64,000 bases of DNA. It comes from an uncultured Pelagibacteraceae bacterium. GTDB lineage: Bacteria > Pseudomonadota > Alphaproteobacteria > Pelagibacterales > Pelagibacteraceae. Shown here piece by piece: positions 25,067 to 34,085 of the stretch. Made by a program: the position numbers and the translations under genes. The DNA is taken from NCBI GenBank assembly GCA_902581585.1, contig CACHPB010000001.1:62001-126000 (forward strand). Direction: 5' to 3'. Under the pieces are notes generated by a model. The model was not told where the DNA came from, did not search any database, and saw nothing but the letters and a program-made list of their open reading frames with translations. The stretch's first letter is position 1, and every line of letters starts with the position of its first letter.

Positions 25067-26116
25067 ATGGCAAATATAAAATTCACAGGCGTACATAAAT
25101 CTTTTGGATCAAACAAAATTATAACTGATTTTAACCTTATGGGAAAAGATGACGAATTTCTTGTATTAGTTGGTCCATCTGGCTGTGGAAAGTCAACTTT
25201 ATTAAGAATGATAGCAGGTTTAGAAAAAATTGATGAGGGGGAAATATTTATAAATGATCAAAAAATTAATGATCTTCATCCCTCCAAAAGACAAACTGCA
25301 ATGGTATTTCAATCTTATGCTCTTTATCCACACATGAATGTCTATGAGAACATGTCATTTGGACTGAAGATTGAAAAGAAATCTAAGGAAGAAATTGAAA
25401 CAAAAGTTATGCAAGCAGCTAAAATTTTAAAAATTGAGGAATTACTTGAAAGAAAACCAAAGCAGTTATCTGGAGGTCAGAGGCAACGAGTTGCCATTGG
25501 ACGTGCAATTACACGAAATCCTAAAATATTTTTATTTGATGAGCCTTTATCTAATTTGGATGCAGCCTTAAGAGCTGAGATGAGAGTAGAAATTTCAAAG
25601 CTTCATAACCAAATCAAAACTAATATGATTTATGTTACCCATGATCAAGTAGAAGCAATGACTTTAGCTGATAGAATTGTAATATTAAATCTTGGAAATA
25701 TTGAGCAAGTCGGAACACCTGATGAAATTTACAATAATCCATCAAATATTTTTGTTGCTCAATTTATTGGAACACCAAAAATGAATATTTTACCATTAAA
25801 TAATGAAAATATTATTTCTGATAATAAAATTAACTTCTTAGGCAACGAAATTACTTTTGAAAAAATTAAGTTTGATAAAAGTAAATATTTTATTGGAATA
25901 AGACCCGAACATTTTAATGTTTCAAATGAATCTAAATTTAAGTTCAAACCTAAAATTGAGTTAGTAGAAAATTTAGGAAATGAAAAGATAGTTTATATGA
26001 GTAATGATAATTTAGAGCTGAGTGCAAAAATTTCTAGTCAAATTGATTTTCAAAATGAGCTTAGATTTGATACTAAAGATATTTTTATATTTGATGAAAA
26101 CGGAAGTAGAATTTAA
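25067..26116 (+). CDS. MalK/UgpC-type ABC ATPase
   Basis: A 349-residue ATPase. Walker A GPSGCGKSTLLRMIAG, Q-loop FQSYALYPHMNV, signature LSGGQRQRVAIGRA, Walker B IFLFDEPLSNLDAALR and H-loop VTHDQVEAMT are all present. After residue 235 comes a TOBE-like regulatory domain (YFIGIRPEHFNVSNE). It belongs to the family that serves sugar-type importers, and the permease/binding-protein operon at 17638-20817 lacks its own ATPase. Such ATPases can also be shared between several importers. Confidence 0.92.
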   Translation: MANIKFTGVHKSFGSNKIITDFNLMGKDDEFLVLVGPSGCGKSTLLRMIAGLEKIDEGEIFINDQKINDLHPSKRQTAMVFQSYALYPHMNVYENMSFGLKIEKKSKEEIETKVMQAAKILKIEELLERKPKQLSGGQRQRVAIGRAITRNPKIFLFDEPLSNLDAALRAEMRVEISKLHNQIKTNMIYVTHDQVEAMTLADRIVILNLGNIEQVGTPDEIYNNPSNIFVAQFIGTPKMNILPLNNENIISDNKINFLGNEITFEKIKFDKSKYFIGIRPEHFNVSNESKFKFKPKIELVENLGNEKIVYMSNDNLELSAKISSQIDFQNELRFDTKDIFIFDENGSRI

Positions 26117-26149
26117 ACTTCCTTGATAAATATTTACAATTAACTCAAA

Positions 26150-27052
26150 ATGAATTGGATTATAGTCACAATCATCGCTGCTTTTTTTCAAAATTTAAGA
26201 TCATCATTTCAGAAAAAAATTAACAAAGATGTTTCTACAATTGCTTCAACATATGTAAGATTTTCATTTGCTCTACCTTTATCCTTGCTATTATTTTTTG
26301 TTTATTTTAGAGAATTCGCAATTATTAAAGATATACTTGTTCAACCAGGTTTTTTAATCAATGTTACATTAGCATCAATTTTTCAAGTTATTTTTACATT
26401 TGTTTTGCTCTACCTTTTTAAATTTTCAAATTTTGTAGTAGGTACGTCACTTAGTAAGACAGAAGTTGTACAAGTTGCTTTATTTGAATATTTAATACTC
26501 AATGAAAAACTAAATTTAATAGGAATTAGTGGAATTATAATTTCAACTTTGGGAGTAATTATTTTATCAATAAAAAATGTAAAATTTTTTTTCCAAAATA
26601 TTTTTTCTAAAACCACATTAATTGGGCTGGTCTCAGGTTTATTCTTAGCTTTGAGTATTGTTTATTTTAGATCTGCAGCGCTATCTTTGAAAAATTTTGA
26701 GTCAAATTTTGAAAAAGTAATATCAACACTACTATTTGGCCTTTTAATACCTACAATAATCTTAACTATTTATCTTTTAATATTTGAAAAAAGAGAATTC
26801 AGAAAACTTTATAATGATAAATATGATTGCATGCTAATTGGCTTAGGTGGTTTTTTTGCATCTTTATCATGGTTTTATGCATTCACATTAATTCAAGCAT
26901 CGTTCGTCAGAGCGGTTGGACAAATTGAATTATTATTTAGTTATTTTTCTTCAAGATATTTCTTCAAGGAAAAAGTAAAAGTGATGGAAATAGTAGGTAT
27001 AATAATTTTTGTCTTAGGTGTAACACTTTTATTATTTTCAAGAGTTAAATAA
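26150..27052 (+). CDS. EamA/DMT-family transporter
   Basis: A 300-residue membrane protein with ten hydrophobic segments in two EamA-like halves. Typical landmarks are VVGTSLSKTEVVQVALFEYLILNEKLNLIGISGIIISTLGVI at the end of the first half and ASFVRAVGQIELLFSYFSSRYFFKEKVKVMEIVGIIIFVLGV at the end of the second. Members export amino acids, metabolites or other small molecules. It ends 2 bp before the convergent HpsN-like gene with no terminator. It could export a by-product of the neighbouring catabolic cluster, which is only inference. Confidence 0.87.
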   Translation: MNWIIVTIIAAFFQNLRSSFQKKINKDVSTIASTYVRFSFALPLSLLLFFVYFREFAIIKDILVQPGFLINVTLASIFQVIFTFVLLYLFKFSNFVVGTSLSKTEVVQVALFEYLILNEKLNLIGISGIIISTLGVIILSIKNVKFFFQNIFSKTTLIGLVSGLFLALSIVYFRSAALSLKNFESNFEKVISTLLFGLLIPTIILTIYLLIFEKREFRKLYNDKYDCMLIGLGGFFASLSWFYAFTLIQASFVRAVGQIELLFSYFSSRYFFKEKVKVMEIVGIIIFVLGVTLLLFSRVK

Positions 27053-27054
27053 AA

Positions 27055-28341
27055 CTAATTTTGAAATCCATACTTTCTTAGCCTCACATCGCCAGTTCTT
27101 GCATGAGCTTCCATACCTTCGTACCTTGAAATTCTTGCACATGCTGCACCCACTTCTTTTGTAGATTCTTTAGTCATTCTTTGAAAACTCAATGTTTTAA
27201 TAAATTTTCCAACAAACAAACCACCGGTATATTTTCCTGCACCTTTGGTAGGTAAAATATGGTTTGTACCAGAACATTTATCACCATAAGCAACTGTGGT
27301 CTCTTCTCCAATAAATAATGATCCATAATTTTTTAATCTGTCATGGAACCATTTAAGATTTTTAGTTTGAATTTCTAAATGCTCAGGGGCATATTCATCA
27401 CTTATTTTTGCCATTTCTTCATCCGTGTCGCAAAGAATAACTTCACCATAGTCTCTCCAAGCGGCACCAGAGTTTTCTCTTGGTAAATCTGGCAGATCCG
27501 CAATAAGTTCTGGCACTCTTTGCATGACATATTCAGCAAGTTTTTTACTAGTTGTAAATAACCAAGCTGGAGAATTGTATCCATGTTCTGCTTGTCCAAC
27601 TAAATCAAAAGCAACTAATTCTGGATCAGCTGTATCGTCAGCTATAACAGCGATTTCTGTAGGACCTGCAAATAAATCAATCCCAACTTTTCCAAACAGA
27701 ATTCTTTTTGACTCTGCAACAAATTGATTACCTGGGCCTACAAGCATATCCGCAGGCGCGTTTCCAAAAAGACCATAAGTCATTGCAGCAATAGCTTGCA
27801 CACCACCTAAGTTCATTATTACATCTGCGCCACATAAATCCGCAGTATAGACTATCGCAGGATGAACACCTATACCTGGTTTTGGAGAACTACAAACAAT
27901 AATATTTTTTACACCAGCTACCTTTGCTGTTGTTACACTCATCACAGCTGATGCTATGTGTGCATATCTTCCTGCAGGAACATAACAACCTGCAGTATTA
28001 ACTGGAATTAATTTTTGCCCAGCATATAAGCCATCTGATAACTCTACTTCAAAATCCTGACCATAGTTTTTTAATTGTGCTTCAGCAAATTTTCTTACTC
28101 TTTCATGAGAGAATTGAATATCATCTTTAGTCTTAGGATCTAAATTTTTTTTAATTTCTTCAATTTTTTCTCTCGTAACAATTACTTCACCTTCATATTT
28201 ATCATATTTTTTTGATAGTTCGATACATCCTTCTTCTTTAGTTTTTTCAATATCTTTAAGAATATTTTCAACAATCTCTCTGGTTTTTGTATCGTCAGTT
28301 GATGAAGTTTTTGGTGATTTTTTTAAGTAAGTTATTGCCAT
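27055..28341 (-). CDS. HisD-family dehydrogenase, probably sulfopropanediol 3-dehydrogenase-like (HpsN)
   Basis: A 428-residue NAD-dependent dehydrogenase of the histidinol dehydrogenase fold: VGPGNQFVAESKRILFGKVGIDLFAGPTE, AEHGYNSPAWL and the catalytic pair in DEYAPEHLEIQ. The segment GEETTVAYGDKCSGTNHILPT replaces the usual HisD sequence and, together with the missing his genes nearby, points to the HpsN branch, which oxidises 2,3-dihydroxypropane-1-sulfonate to sulfolactate. A phosphotransacetylase gene precedes it by 42 bp on the same strand. Histidinol dehydrogenase remains possible. It lies near sulfonate-related genes, which supports the call. Confidence 0.72.
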   Translation of the reverse strand: MAITYLKKSPKTSSTDDTKTREIVENILKDIEKTKEEGCIELSKKYDKYEGEVIVTREKIEEIKKNLDPKTKDDIQFSHERVRKFAEAQLKNYGQDFEVELSDGLYAGQKLIPVNTAGCYVPAGRYAHIASAVMSVTTAKVAGVKNIIVCSSPKPGIGVHPAIVYTADLCGADVIMNLGGVQAIAAMTYGLFGNAPADMLVGPGNQFVAESKRILFGKVGIDLFAGPTEIAVIADDTADPELVAFDLVGQAEHGYNSPAWLFTTSKKLAEYVMQRVPELIADLPDLPRENSGAAWRDYGEVILCDTDEEMAKISDEYAPEHLEIQTKNLKWFHDRLKNYGSLFIGEETTVAYGDKCSGTNHILPTKGAGKYTGGLFVGKFIKTLSFQRMTKESTKEVGAACARISRYEGMEAHARTGDVRLRKYGFQN

Positions 28342-28383
28342 ATTTAAATCCTAATTTAATTATTATTTTTTTTCAATATTCAT

Positions 28384-29295
28384 TTAATCTAAAGCTACCA
28401 CAGCTGCAGCAATTGAGGCTAGTCTTGCTGTCGCATCATCAGATCTACTTGTTATTACAACAGGGACTTTACCACCAACAACTACGCCAGCTGCACAAGC
28501 TCCCATAAAATATATCATCATCTTTACTAAAGCATTTCCAGCCTCTACATTTGGAACTAATAAAACATCTGCATCTCCTGCAACTTCATTTTTAATTCCT
28601 TTTATAGTTGCTGATTTTTTAGAAACACTATTATCAAACGCTAGAGGGCCAAATATATCTGCGTTAAAATTTTCTTTGCTAGCTAATCTACAAATTTCCT
28701 TAGCATCAACAGAACTTTGCATACTATCTAAAACTTCCTCTGTGGCTGACAAAATAGAAACTTTAGGTCTTGCAATTTTTATTCTGTGACAAAAATCTAT
28801 AACATTTTTTAAAATATGCATTTTTGTTTTGACATTAGGATTAACATTTAATGCACCATCAGTAATTATTAGAGGATTGTCTTCTTTATCCAATGTCATA
28901 TGCCAAATATGGCTTAATCTTTTTTTTCCTATTAAGTTAAATTTTCTTAACAAAACTTCTTTCATTAACACATCAGTATGTATATGACCTTTGACTATAA
29001 TCTTCACATCACCATCGCCTGCTAGTTTTGCAGCAACTTTAGCAGTATTATTTTCAATTGGTTCATGAACAATTTCATAATCAGAAATATCAAATTTTAA
29101 TTCTTCAGCTATCTTTTTAATTTCCCCTTCATCACCGATCAAAACAGGAACTATTAATTTTTCTTTAACGGCATCCATAACAGAGAGCATTGGTAGTTCC
29201 TTACCAGCATTCACAATTGCAGCTTTAATTCCTCTCTTTTGATGAGCAATATCTAATAAATTAAGTGGACAAACTGTTGATTTATCTGAAAGCAT
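28384..29295 (-). CDS. pta: Phosphate acetyl/butyryltransferase
   Basis: About 303 residues of the Pta/Ptb family that interconverts acyl-CoA and acyl phosphate. The pattern VPVLIGDEGEIKKIAEEL, FNADIFGPLAFDNSVS, and ADVLLVPNVEAGNALVKMM is typical, with the C-terminal SRSDDATARLASIAAAV. I chose the ATG at 29295 (MLSDKSTV); the frame extends to 29337, but the added residues are hydrophobic and unlike the family. Acetyl phosphate is the product of sulfoacetaldehyde acetyltransferase (Xsc), so Pta is a standard component of taurine/sulfonate degradation. No xsc or ackA gene is seen in this window. Confidence 0.87.
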   Translation of the reverse strand: MLSDKSTVCPLNLLDIAHQKRGIKAAIVNAGKELPMLSVMDAVKEKLIVPVLIGDEGEIKKIAEELKFDISDYEIVHEPIENNTAKVAAKLAGDGDVKIIVKGHIHTDVLMKEVLLRKFNLIGKKRLSHIWHMTLDKEDNPLIITDGALNVNPNVKTKMHILKNVIDFCHRIKIARPKVSILSATEEVLDSMQSSVDAKEICRLASKENFNADIFGPLAFDNSVSKKSATIKGIKNEVAGDADVLLVPNVEAGNALVKMMIYFMGACAAGVVVGGKVPVVITSRSDDATARLASIAAAVVALD

Positions 29296-29357
29296 TAAAT
29301 TTATATATACTAAAATGATTAAAAAACTAATATACAAATATAGTATAAGGATAAAAA

Positions 29358-30206
29358 GTGGAAATAGTTACTAAAATTGCTCCAATCGCTTTAGCACTTA
29401 TAATGTTAGGTCTAGGGTTAGGTCTAACTGGACGAGACTTTTTAAGAGTAATAAATAATCCCAAAGACTTTGTAATTGGATTTTTCTGCCAACTGTTACT
29501 TTTGCCAATAGTTGCTTATATTTTAATATTAATATTAAATTTGCCTGTTGAGATCGCATTAGGCATTATGATTATTGCTGCTGCACCAGGGGGCGTTACT
29601 ACAAATGTTATGACCAAATTTGCAAATGGAGATGTGGCTTTGTCCATTTCATTAACTGCAATAATTAGTTTAATTAGCATAATTTCGGTACCTTTTATTG
29701 TTTTAAAATCAGCTGATTTACTTGGTGTTACTAATATCTCAGCAGATATTACTATGACAGCGATTACACTTAAAATGGCATTGGTTGTTACTGTGCCAGT
29801 AATTTTAGGCATGATTATTAGAAAATTTGCAGATAATTTAATTTCCTCAAATCTTTCGATTGTTAATAAAATAACAACAGCTTTGTTCGTTATTGTATTT
29901 GCTGCAATTTGGATTGAAGAAAGAGAAAATATTTTTAATTACTTAAAACAAGCAGGCTTTGCAGTATTAGTATTGAATGTTGTGATGATGATACTTGCTT
30001 ATTATGTAGCCAAATTCTTTGCAACAGGAATGAAGCAAAGAAAATGTATTGCGATAGAATGTGGTTTACAAAATGGAACTTTGGCGGTGTTTGTAGCAAC
30101 ACAAATGTTTAATGATATTGCTTATATGATACCAACAGCAGCATATGCTCTTATAATGTACCTAACTGGCTTCGCTTTAATTTTTATACTTCGAAGAGCT
30201 AATTAA
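29358..30206 (+). CDS. Bile acid:sodium symporter (BASS) family transporter
   Basis: A 282-residue, about nine-helix carrier. Visible landmarks are LGLGLGLTGRDFLRVINNPKDFVIGFFCQLLLLP, the discontinuous-helix motif IIAAAPGGVTTNVMTKFANGDVALS and the second motif IAIECGLQNGTLAVFVATQ, which form the sodium sites. Members carry bile acids, pyruvate, 2-keto acids or other organic anions with sodium. It is divergent from pta and hpsN-like genes and could import an organic acid or sulfonate. Substrate unknown; convergent with the regulator, with an 11-bp gap. Confidence 0.88.
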   Translation: MEIVTKIAPIALALIMLGLGLGLTGRDFLRVINNPKDFVIGFFCQLLLLPIVAYILILILNLPVEIALGIMIIAAAPGGVTTNVMTKFANGDVALSISLTAIISLISIISVPFIVLKSADLLGVTNISADITMTAITLKMALVVTVPVILGMIIRKFADNLISSNLSIVNKITTALFVIVFAAIWIEERENIFNYLKQAGFAVLVLNVVMMILAYYVAKFFATGMKQRKCIAIECGLQNGTLAVFVATQMFNDIAYMIPTAAYALIMYLTGFALIFILRRAN

Positions 30207-30217
30207 TTTTTACTTTT

Positions 30218-31150
30218 TCAAAATATTTTACAAACTAAATCCGACAAAGAAGAGATATTTTGTTCTTGAATTTTAATAGTATCACTTAATGCTTGATCCT
30301 TCATATTTATAGTGAATTGTTTTTTTTTATTAACGCTAATATATTTATTTTTTAACAAATAATTCAATTTTCTTACAACTGTAGGTCTTGGAATATGAGT
30401 TATCTCAGAAATTGACATAGTATTTACCCCACCTTCTTCAACATTGATCATATCTTTCTCCCATTCTGAAAAATTTAAACCAACACCCTCATAAGATTTA
30501 TTTACTATTGAGTGACATGTTATAACCATGCCTACTGAATAAATTTCAAGATCTCCTAATTGCTTTTTCCATCTTAAGGTTAAAGTAAAAATAAATATAT
30601 AAAAATAGTACCAACAATATGAAAATTTTTCCTTTAAATGCTCTGATACTTCGTCGACATTTAAAGATTTGTCTATTAAATTTTCTTTTTTCAATATTTC
30701 AGAAATTTTTGATAATAATGCGCTCAAATTTTTAAGAGTATTTTTAGGTTGTACCAGTCTATAAGCCGACCTATCTATATAAATTTTTTTTCCAATTTTT
30801 TGAAGAACGTTTAATTTTTCAAGGTCAAGAATTTTTCTTCTAGTACTTTCCTTTGGAATATTTAAACTTTTTGATATTTCAATTATATTAATTCGATCTA
30901 ATTCCAAAGATTTATCAAACATAAAAAAATTATCATAGCTCTCTATTTTTTTAATTTGTATGTAGTGCTCAAAATCTTTGTTTATTAGATAAAGAATTAT
31001 CCTGTACTTATCTATATCGTTAAAAACTTCATATGAAGAATTCATCCATTCAGATATTAATTTGTAGTATGTTGGGGCAAGTTTTTCAAAATTTCCTGTG
31101 ATTAATTTTTGAATATTTTTTTTTATTAGATTATTTAGGATTTTAGTCAT
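30218..31150 (-). CDS. Double winged-helix putative transcription regulator
   Basis: A 310-residue soluble protein, not a family I can name. It has two helix-turn-helix-like regions: IEISKSLNIPKESTRRKILDLEKLNVLQKIGKKIYID near residues 85-120 and MSISEITHIPRPTVVRKLNYLLKNKYISVNKKKQFTI near residues 245-280. The middle part contains a hydrophobic segment around residues 180-195 (YCWYYFYIFIFTLTLRW), which may be buried or membrane-related. Its own promoter region carries two AACCC-N5-GGACA elements, consistent with autoregulation. The same motif sits in the tauA/tpa promoter region, so it is the best candidate regulator of sulfonate genes. Confidence 0.6.
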   Translation of the reverse strand: MTKILNNLIKKNIQKLITGNFEKLAPTYYKLISEWMNSSYEVFNDIDKYRIILYLINKDFEHYIQIKKIESYDNFFMFDKSLELDRINIIEISKSLNIPKESTRRKILDLEKLNVLQKIGKKIYIDRSAYRLVQPKNTLKNLSALLSKISEILKKENLIDKSLNVDEVSEHLKEKFSYCWYYFYIFIFTLTLRWKKQLGDLEIYSVGMVITCHSIVNKSYEGVGLNFSEWEKDMINVEEGGVNTMSISEITHIPRPTVVRKLNYLLKNKYISVNKKKQFTINMKDQALSDTIKIQEQNISSLSDLVCKIF

Positions 31151-31178
31151 TTTTACAGATATCCATTCTATTATTTCA

Positions 31179-31236
31179 AACCCAAAATGGACATAAAATT
31201 AATTGTGCACAACCCATTTTGGACACAGAATTAATT
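31179..31236. promoter_or_regulatory. Paired 15-bp operator-like motif upstream of the regulator gene
   Basis: AACCCAAAATGGACA (31179-31193) and AACCCATTTTGGACA (31211-31225) are exactly 32 bp apart, about three helical turns. Each is followed by a similar AT-rich tail (TAAAATTAATT and CAGAATTAATT). An 8-bp palindrome TGTGCACA lies between them at 31204-31211, and CCAAAATGG/CCATTTTGG form an inverted repeat. A third copy, inverted and with one change, is at 37933-37947. Confidence 0.62.
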
Positions 31237-31270
31237 TTTACAAATTAAACATGTGTTTAAATAAAACCAT

Positions 31271-31483
31271 ATGAGTTATAATAAAGATAGTAGAGCATCT
31301 GATATTGAAATTTCTTCTCAATTAACAGGTGACGTAAATATTGATACCCCTCAAAAAGTAAATATCAGTGCTCTCAAACTCAGAATTATTCAAAAAGAAA
31401 AAAAAGAAACTTTAAAGAATAGAATTTTCATTTTAACGTTATTCATAGTCCTAGGCACTATTGGATACTTTGTGTCTAATTAA
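31271..31483 (+). CDS. Small single-pass membrane protein, unknown function
   Basis: A 70-residue protein (MSYNKDSRASDIEISSQL...) with a soluble N-terminal ~48 residues and one C-terminal hydrophobic segment, IFILTLFIVLGTIGYFVSN. The ATG follows the paired operator-like motifs by about 35 bp. It faces away from the regulator gene and lies 90 bp before the SMR gene on the same strand. I do not recognise a family; the small size, tail anchor and position suggest an accessory role. Confidence 0.6.
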   Translation: MSYNKDSRASDIEISSQLTGDVNIDTPQKVNISALKLRIIQKEKKETLKNRIFILTLFIVLGTIGYFVSN

Positions 31484-31573
31484 GTCTTTTTAGGTTCATA
31501 ACTTAAATTAAATTCAAGTACTTAAAGGCATATCAACTGTTGTAATAAATAATAATTAGTAAATAATAAAGTA

Positions 31574-31909
31574 ATGAAACCATTTACTGGATATCTAATA
31601 TTAGCTTTAGGAATAACCACAGGAATAGCAGCAAATAGTTTTGCAAAAATTTCTGAAGGATTTACAAAACTAACCCCTACAATTGCTTGCTTACTGTTAA
31701 TGACTGTAACGATGTTTTCTTTAGCAAAAGCAATGTCTGTAATACCTGTTGCTTTTAGTTACTCTACTTATAGTGGTTTAACAGTAGCAGGAGTAGTAAT
31801 CTTTGGCATGTTAAAATACAATCAAGTTCCTAATATGTATGGTTTTATTGGAATTTGTCTGATCGTGACAGGAGTTATAATGGTAAATTATTTAGGACGC
31901 GCTGGCTAA
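31574..31909 (+). CDS. SMR-family small membrane transporter, atypical
   Basis: A 111-residue four-helix protein, paralogous to the one at 1340-1678: both share N-x-FAK, IPV-x-x-x-Y, YNQVPN/FNQIPD and VIMVNYLGR/VLIVNLVGK elements. TM1 is ALGITTGIAANSFAK, where the conserved glutamate of EmrE is lacking. The remaining SMR landmarks (IPVAFSYSTYSGL and GIMVTGV-type TM4) remain. It is therefore probably not a standard drug/H+ antiporter; export or import of a small cationic or neutral metabolite is an alternative. It lies in the sulfonate region. Confidence 0.85.
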   Translation: MKPFTGYLILALGITTGIAANSFAKISEGFTKLTPTIACLLLMTVTMFSLAKAMSVIPVAFSYSTYSGLTVAGVVIFGMLKYNQVPNMYGFIGICLIVTGVIMVNYLGRAG

Positions 31910-31917
31910 AATTTTTA

Positions 31918-32922
31918 CTATTTTAGAAGAGTTTGAATATCCTCTTTTATATTTTCTGGTATTTTTATTTCAGATTTTAAATTCTTTTTAAATCTTCTTA
32001 ATTTATTTTCTCCAGGGTATAATATTTCTTTTAGTCCTTTTAGTTTTGGAAGTTTCTTTATTCTTTTAATATTTTCTTTAATTCTTTTTTTAAAATTTGA
32101 TTGAAATAAATTTGCTTTCATTACTATAAATAAATGACCAATATTTTGTGGCCCAGAAAAATCATCGAATGGATCTTTTACTTTTCCACCGTGATTACCC
32201 CCAGTATAAACTCCACTTAAAATATCAACCATCCATGCAAGACCAGAACCTCTAAATCCTGCAATAGGAAGTTGAACGCCCTCAAGAGCTTTCATGGCAT
32301 TAGTGGTAGGGTTACCAAATCTATCTAAAGCAACACCTTCAGGTATTTTTGAATTTGTTCTTGATGCAACTCTTATTTTTCCTCTATTGATCATTGAAAC
32401 AGATGTATCTAAGATGAATGGTGCTTTTGATCCTGTTGGCGATCCAAAGCAAATAGGATTTGTACCAAATAAAGATTTGATAGCTCCATGCGGAGCTATT
32501 GCAGGCGGTGCATTAGTAAAAACTAAAGCTATCATATTTTTCTTTACTGCTTGTTCTGCGTAATATCCGGACATTCCATAATGACCACTATTTTTAACAG
32601 CAACTAATCCTATTCCTGTTTTCTTGGCATTTTTTATGGCTTTTTTTATTGCTATGTCAGCTACAACAAAACCAATGCTATCATCACCGTTTATGTGAGC
32701 CACAGATTGAGAAATATTTTTAATTTTTATTTTAGGTTTAGGGTTAATTAAATTATGATTTATACGGTCACAGTACATTTTTAGTCTTGATAACCCATGT
32801 GTAGGAGCCCCAACTAATTCAGCATTAATTATTGCATCTGCACATATTTTTGAATGATTTTTTGAAAGTTTATATTTTCTAAATATTTCAATTATAATTT
32901 TTTTTAGTTTATTTTTATTCAT
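31918..32922 (-). CDS. Ldh_2-family NAD(P)-dependent dehydrogenase, possibly sulfolactate dehydrogenase-like
   Basis: A 334-residue malate/L-lactate dehydrogenase-family enzyme: GAPTHGLSRLKMYCDRI (substrate His), VKNSGHYGMSGYYAEQA, PHGAIKSLFGTNPICFGSPTGS, and LDTSVSMINRGKI are all typical. Members include ureidoglycolate, sulfolactate (ComC), lactate and other 2-hydroxyacid dehydrogenases. Its start is immediately after the epoxide hydrolase stop, and that gene is 11 bp after tauC, so it belongs to the tauABC transcription unit. That placement favours a sulfolactate-like substrate, but the evidence is positional. Confidence 0.82.
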   Translation of the reverse strand: MNKNKLKKIIIEIFRKYKLSKNHSKICADAIINAELVGAPTHGLSRLKMYCDRINHNLINPKPKIKIKNISQSVAHINGDDSIGFVVADIAIKKAIKNAKKTGIGLVAVKNSGHYGMSGYYAEQAVKKNMIALVFTNAPPAIAPHGAIKSLFGTNPICFGSPTGSKAPFILDTSVSMINRGKIRVASRTNSKIPEGVALDRFGNPTTNAMKALEGVQLPIAGFRGSGLAWMVDILSGVYTGGNHGGKVKDPFDDFSGPQNIGHLFIVMKANLFQSNFKKRIKENIKRIKKLPKLKGLKEILYPGENKLRRFKKNLKSEIKIPENIKEDIQTLLK

Positions 32923-34074
32923 TTAGAGTTTTTTTAAATCTTTATTAAAAAACGAACATATATCATTAACCAACATATCTGGCTCCTCTAAAGCTGCAAA
33001 ATGACCACCTTTTTTCATTTTAGTCCATCTTTTTACATTGAATATTCTGTTTACGTATGACTTTGGTGGCCAACTCAACATTTCTTTTGGAAATTCTGCG
33101 ATTGCTGTTGGGACTTTTATTTTTTTAAAATTTTTGGGAAAGGGTCTGCCTCCTTCTTCTCTTCTACCAAAATAAATCCAAGCGGCAGAGTTAAAAGTAT
33201 TTGTTATTATATAAATCATAATATTAGTTAGCAAAAAATCTTTTGTGTATATTTTTTCAATATTTCCATTTTTTAAATCTGACCAAGAATAAAATTTTTC
33301 TAATATCCACGCAGCAGTTCCTACAGGACTATCTATCATTGCATAACTTAATGATTGAGGTTTGGTAGCTTGTTGAGTTCTATAACCTTCTTGCATAATT
33401 TGTTCTTTAAAAAATCTTTTTTCCCATTTTTTTTCTTCATTTGTTAGAGCACCTTTTGGATGTCTCATATTTAAACAATTAATATGAATTGCCTTACAAT
33501 ATTTATGATGATCATGCCCTAACCAATTACATACTGCCGAACCCCAGTCACCCCCTTGTGCAAAATATTTTTTGTATCCAAGATTTTTTGTCATAAATTC
33601 ATTCATGATTTTTGCAATTTTTTTTGGACCAATTGGTTTTTTTGGTATACCTGAAAAACCAAAACCAGGAAGTGAAGGAACAATTACATCAAAACCATCT
33701 TCTTTATTTCCTCCGAATCTTTCAGGATGGGCTAGTTTTTCAATTATACTTAAGAATTCAATAAAACTTCCCGGCCAACCGTGTAAAATTAACAGTGGTT
33801 TGGGATTTTTCCCACTACCTTTTTCTTTTATAAAATGAATTTTATTTCCATTAACATTAGCTATAAAATTATTAAATTTATTAATTTTTCTCTCTTGTAA
33901 TTTCCAATTAAATTTTGAAATCCAGTACTTTGATATATTTTTTAAATAATCATGATTTGTGCCATGAAGCCATCCATCCATATTTTGAATATTATTAAAA
34001 GGAAATTTTCTTATTTTTTTATAAATGTTTATTAAGGTTTTTTTAGATACATTTACCTTAAATTTTTTTATCAT
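32923..34074 (-). CDS. Epoxide hydrolase-family alpha/beta hydrolase (EHN domain)
   Basis: A 383-residue hydrolase. An N-terminal EHN-like segment (VSKKTLINIYKKIRKFPFNNIQNMDGWLHGTNHDYLKNI) precedes the alpha/beta core, with the oxyanion motif LILHGWPGSFIEFL and the nucleophile elbow AQGGDWGSAVCNWLG, where Asp replaces Ser as in microsomal-type epoxide hydrolases. The C-terminal His lies in KKGGHFAALEEPD. It opens oxirane rings to diols or hydrolyses similar bonds. Finding it in a tau-type transport operon is unusual. It is Lys/Phe-rich. Confidence 0.88.
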   Translation of the reverse strand: MIKKFKVNVSKKTLINIYKKIRKFPFNNIQNMDGWLHGTNHDYLKNISKYWISKFNWKLQERKINKFNNFIANVNGNKIHFIKEKGSGKNPKPLLILHGWPGSFIEFLSIIEKLAHPERFGGNKEDGFDVIVPSLPGFGFSGIPKKPIGPKKIAKIMNEFMTKNLGYKKYFAQGGDWGSAVCNWLGHDHHKYCKAIHINCLNMRHPKGALTNEEKKWEKRFFKEQIMQEGYRTQQATKPQSLSYAMIDSPVGTAAWILEKFYSWSDLKNGNIEKIYTKDFLLTNIMIYIITNTFNSAAWIYFGRREEGGRPFPKNFKKIKVPTAIAEFPKEMLSWPPKSYVNRIFNVKRWTKMKKGGHFAALEEPDMLVNDICSFFNKDLKKL

Positions 34075-34085
34075 TATCTCTGTTA

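Noticed and set aside
27055..28341. Plain histidinol dehydrogenase assignment
   Set aside because: The EETTVAYGDKCSGTNH segment and the sulfonate neighbourhood fit HpsN better, though HisD is not excluded.
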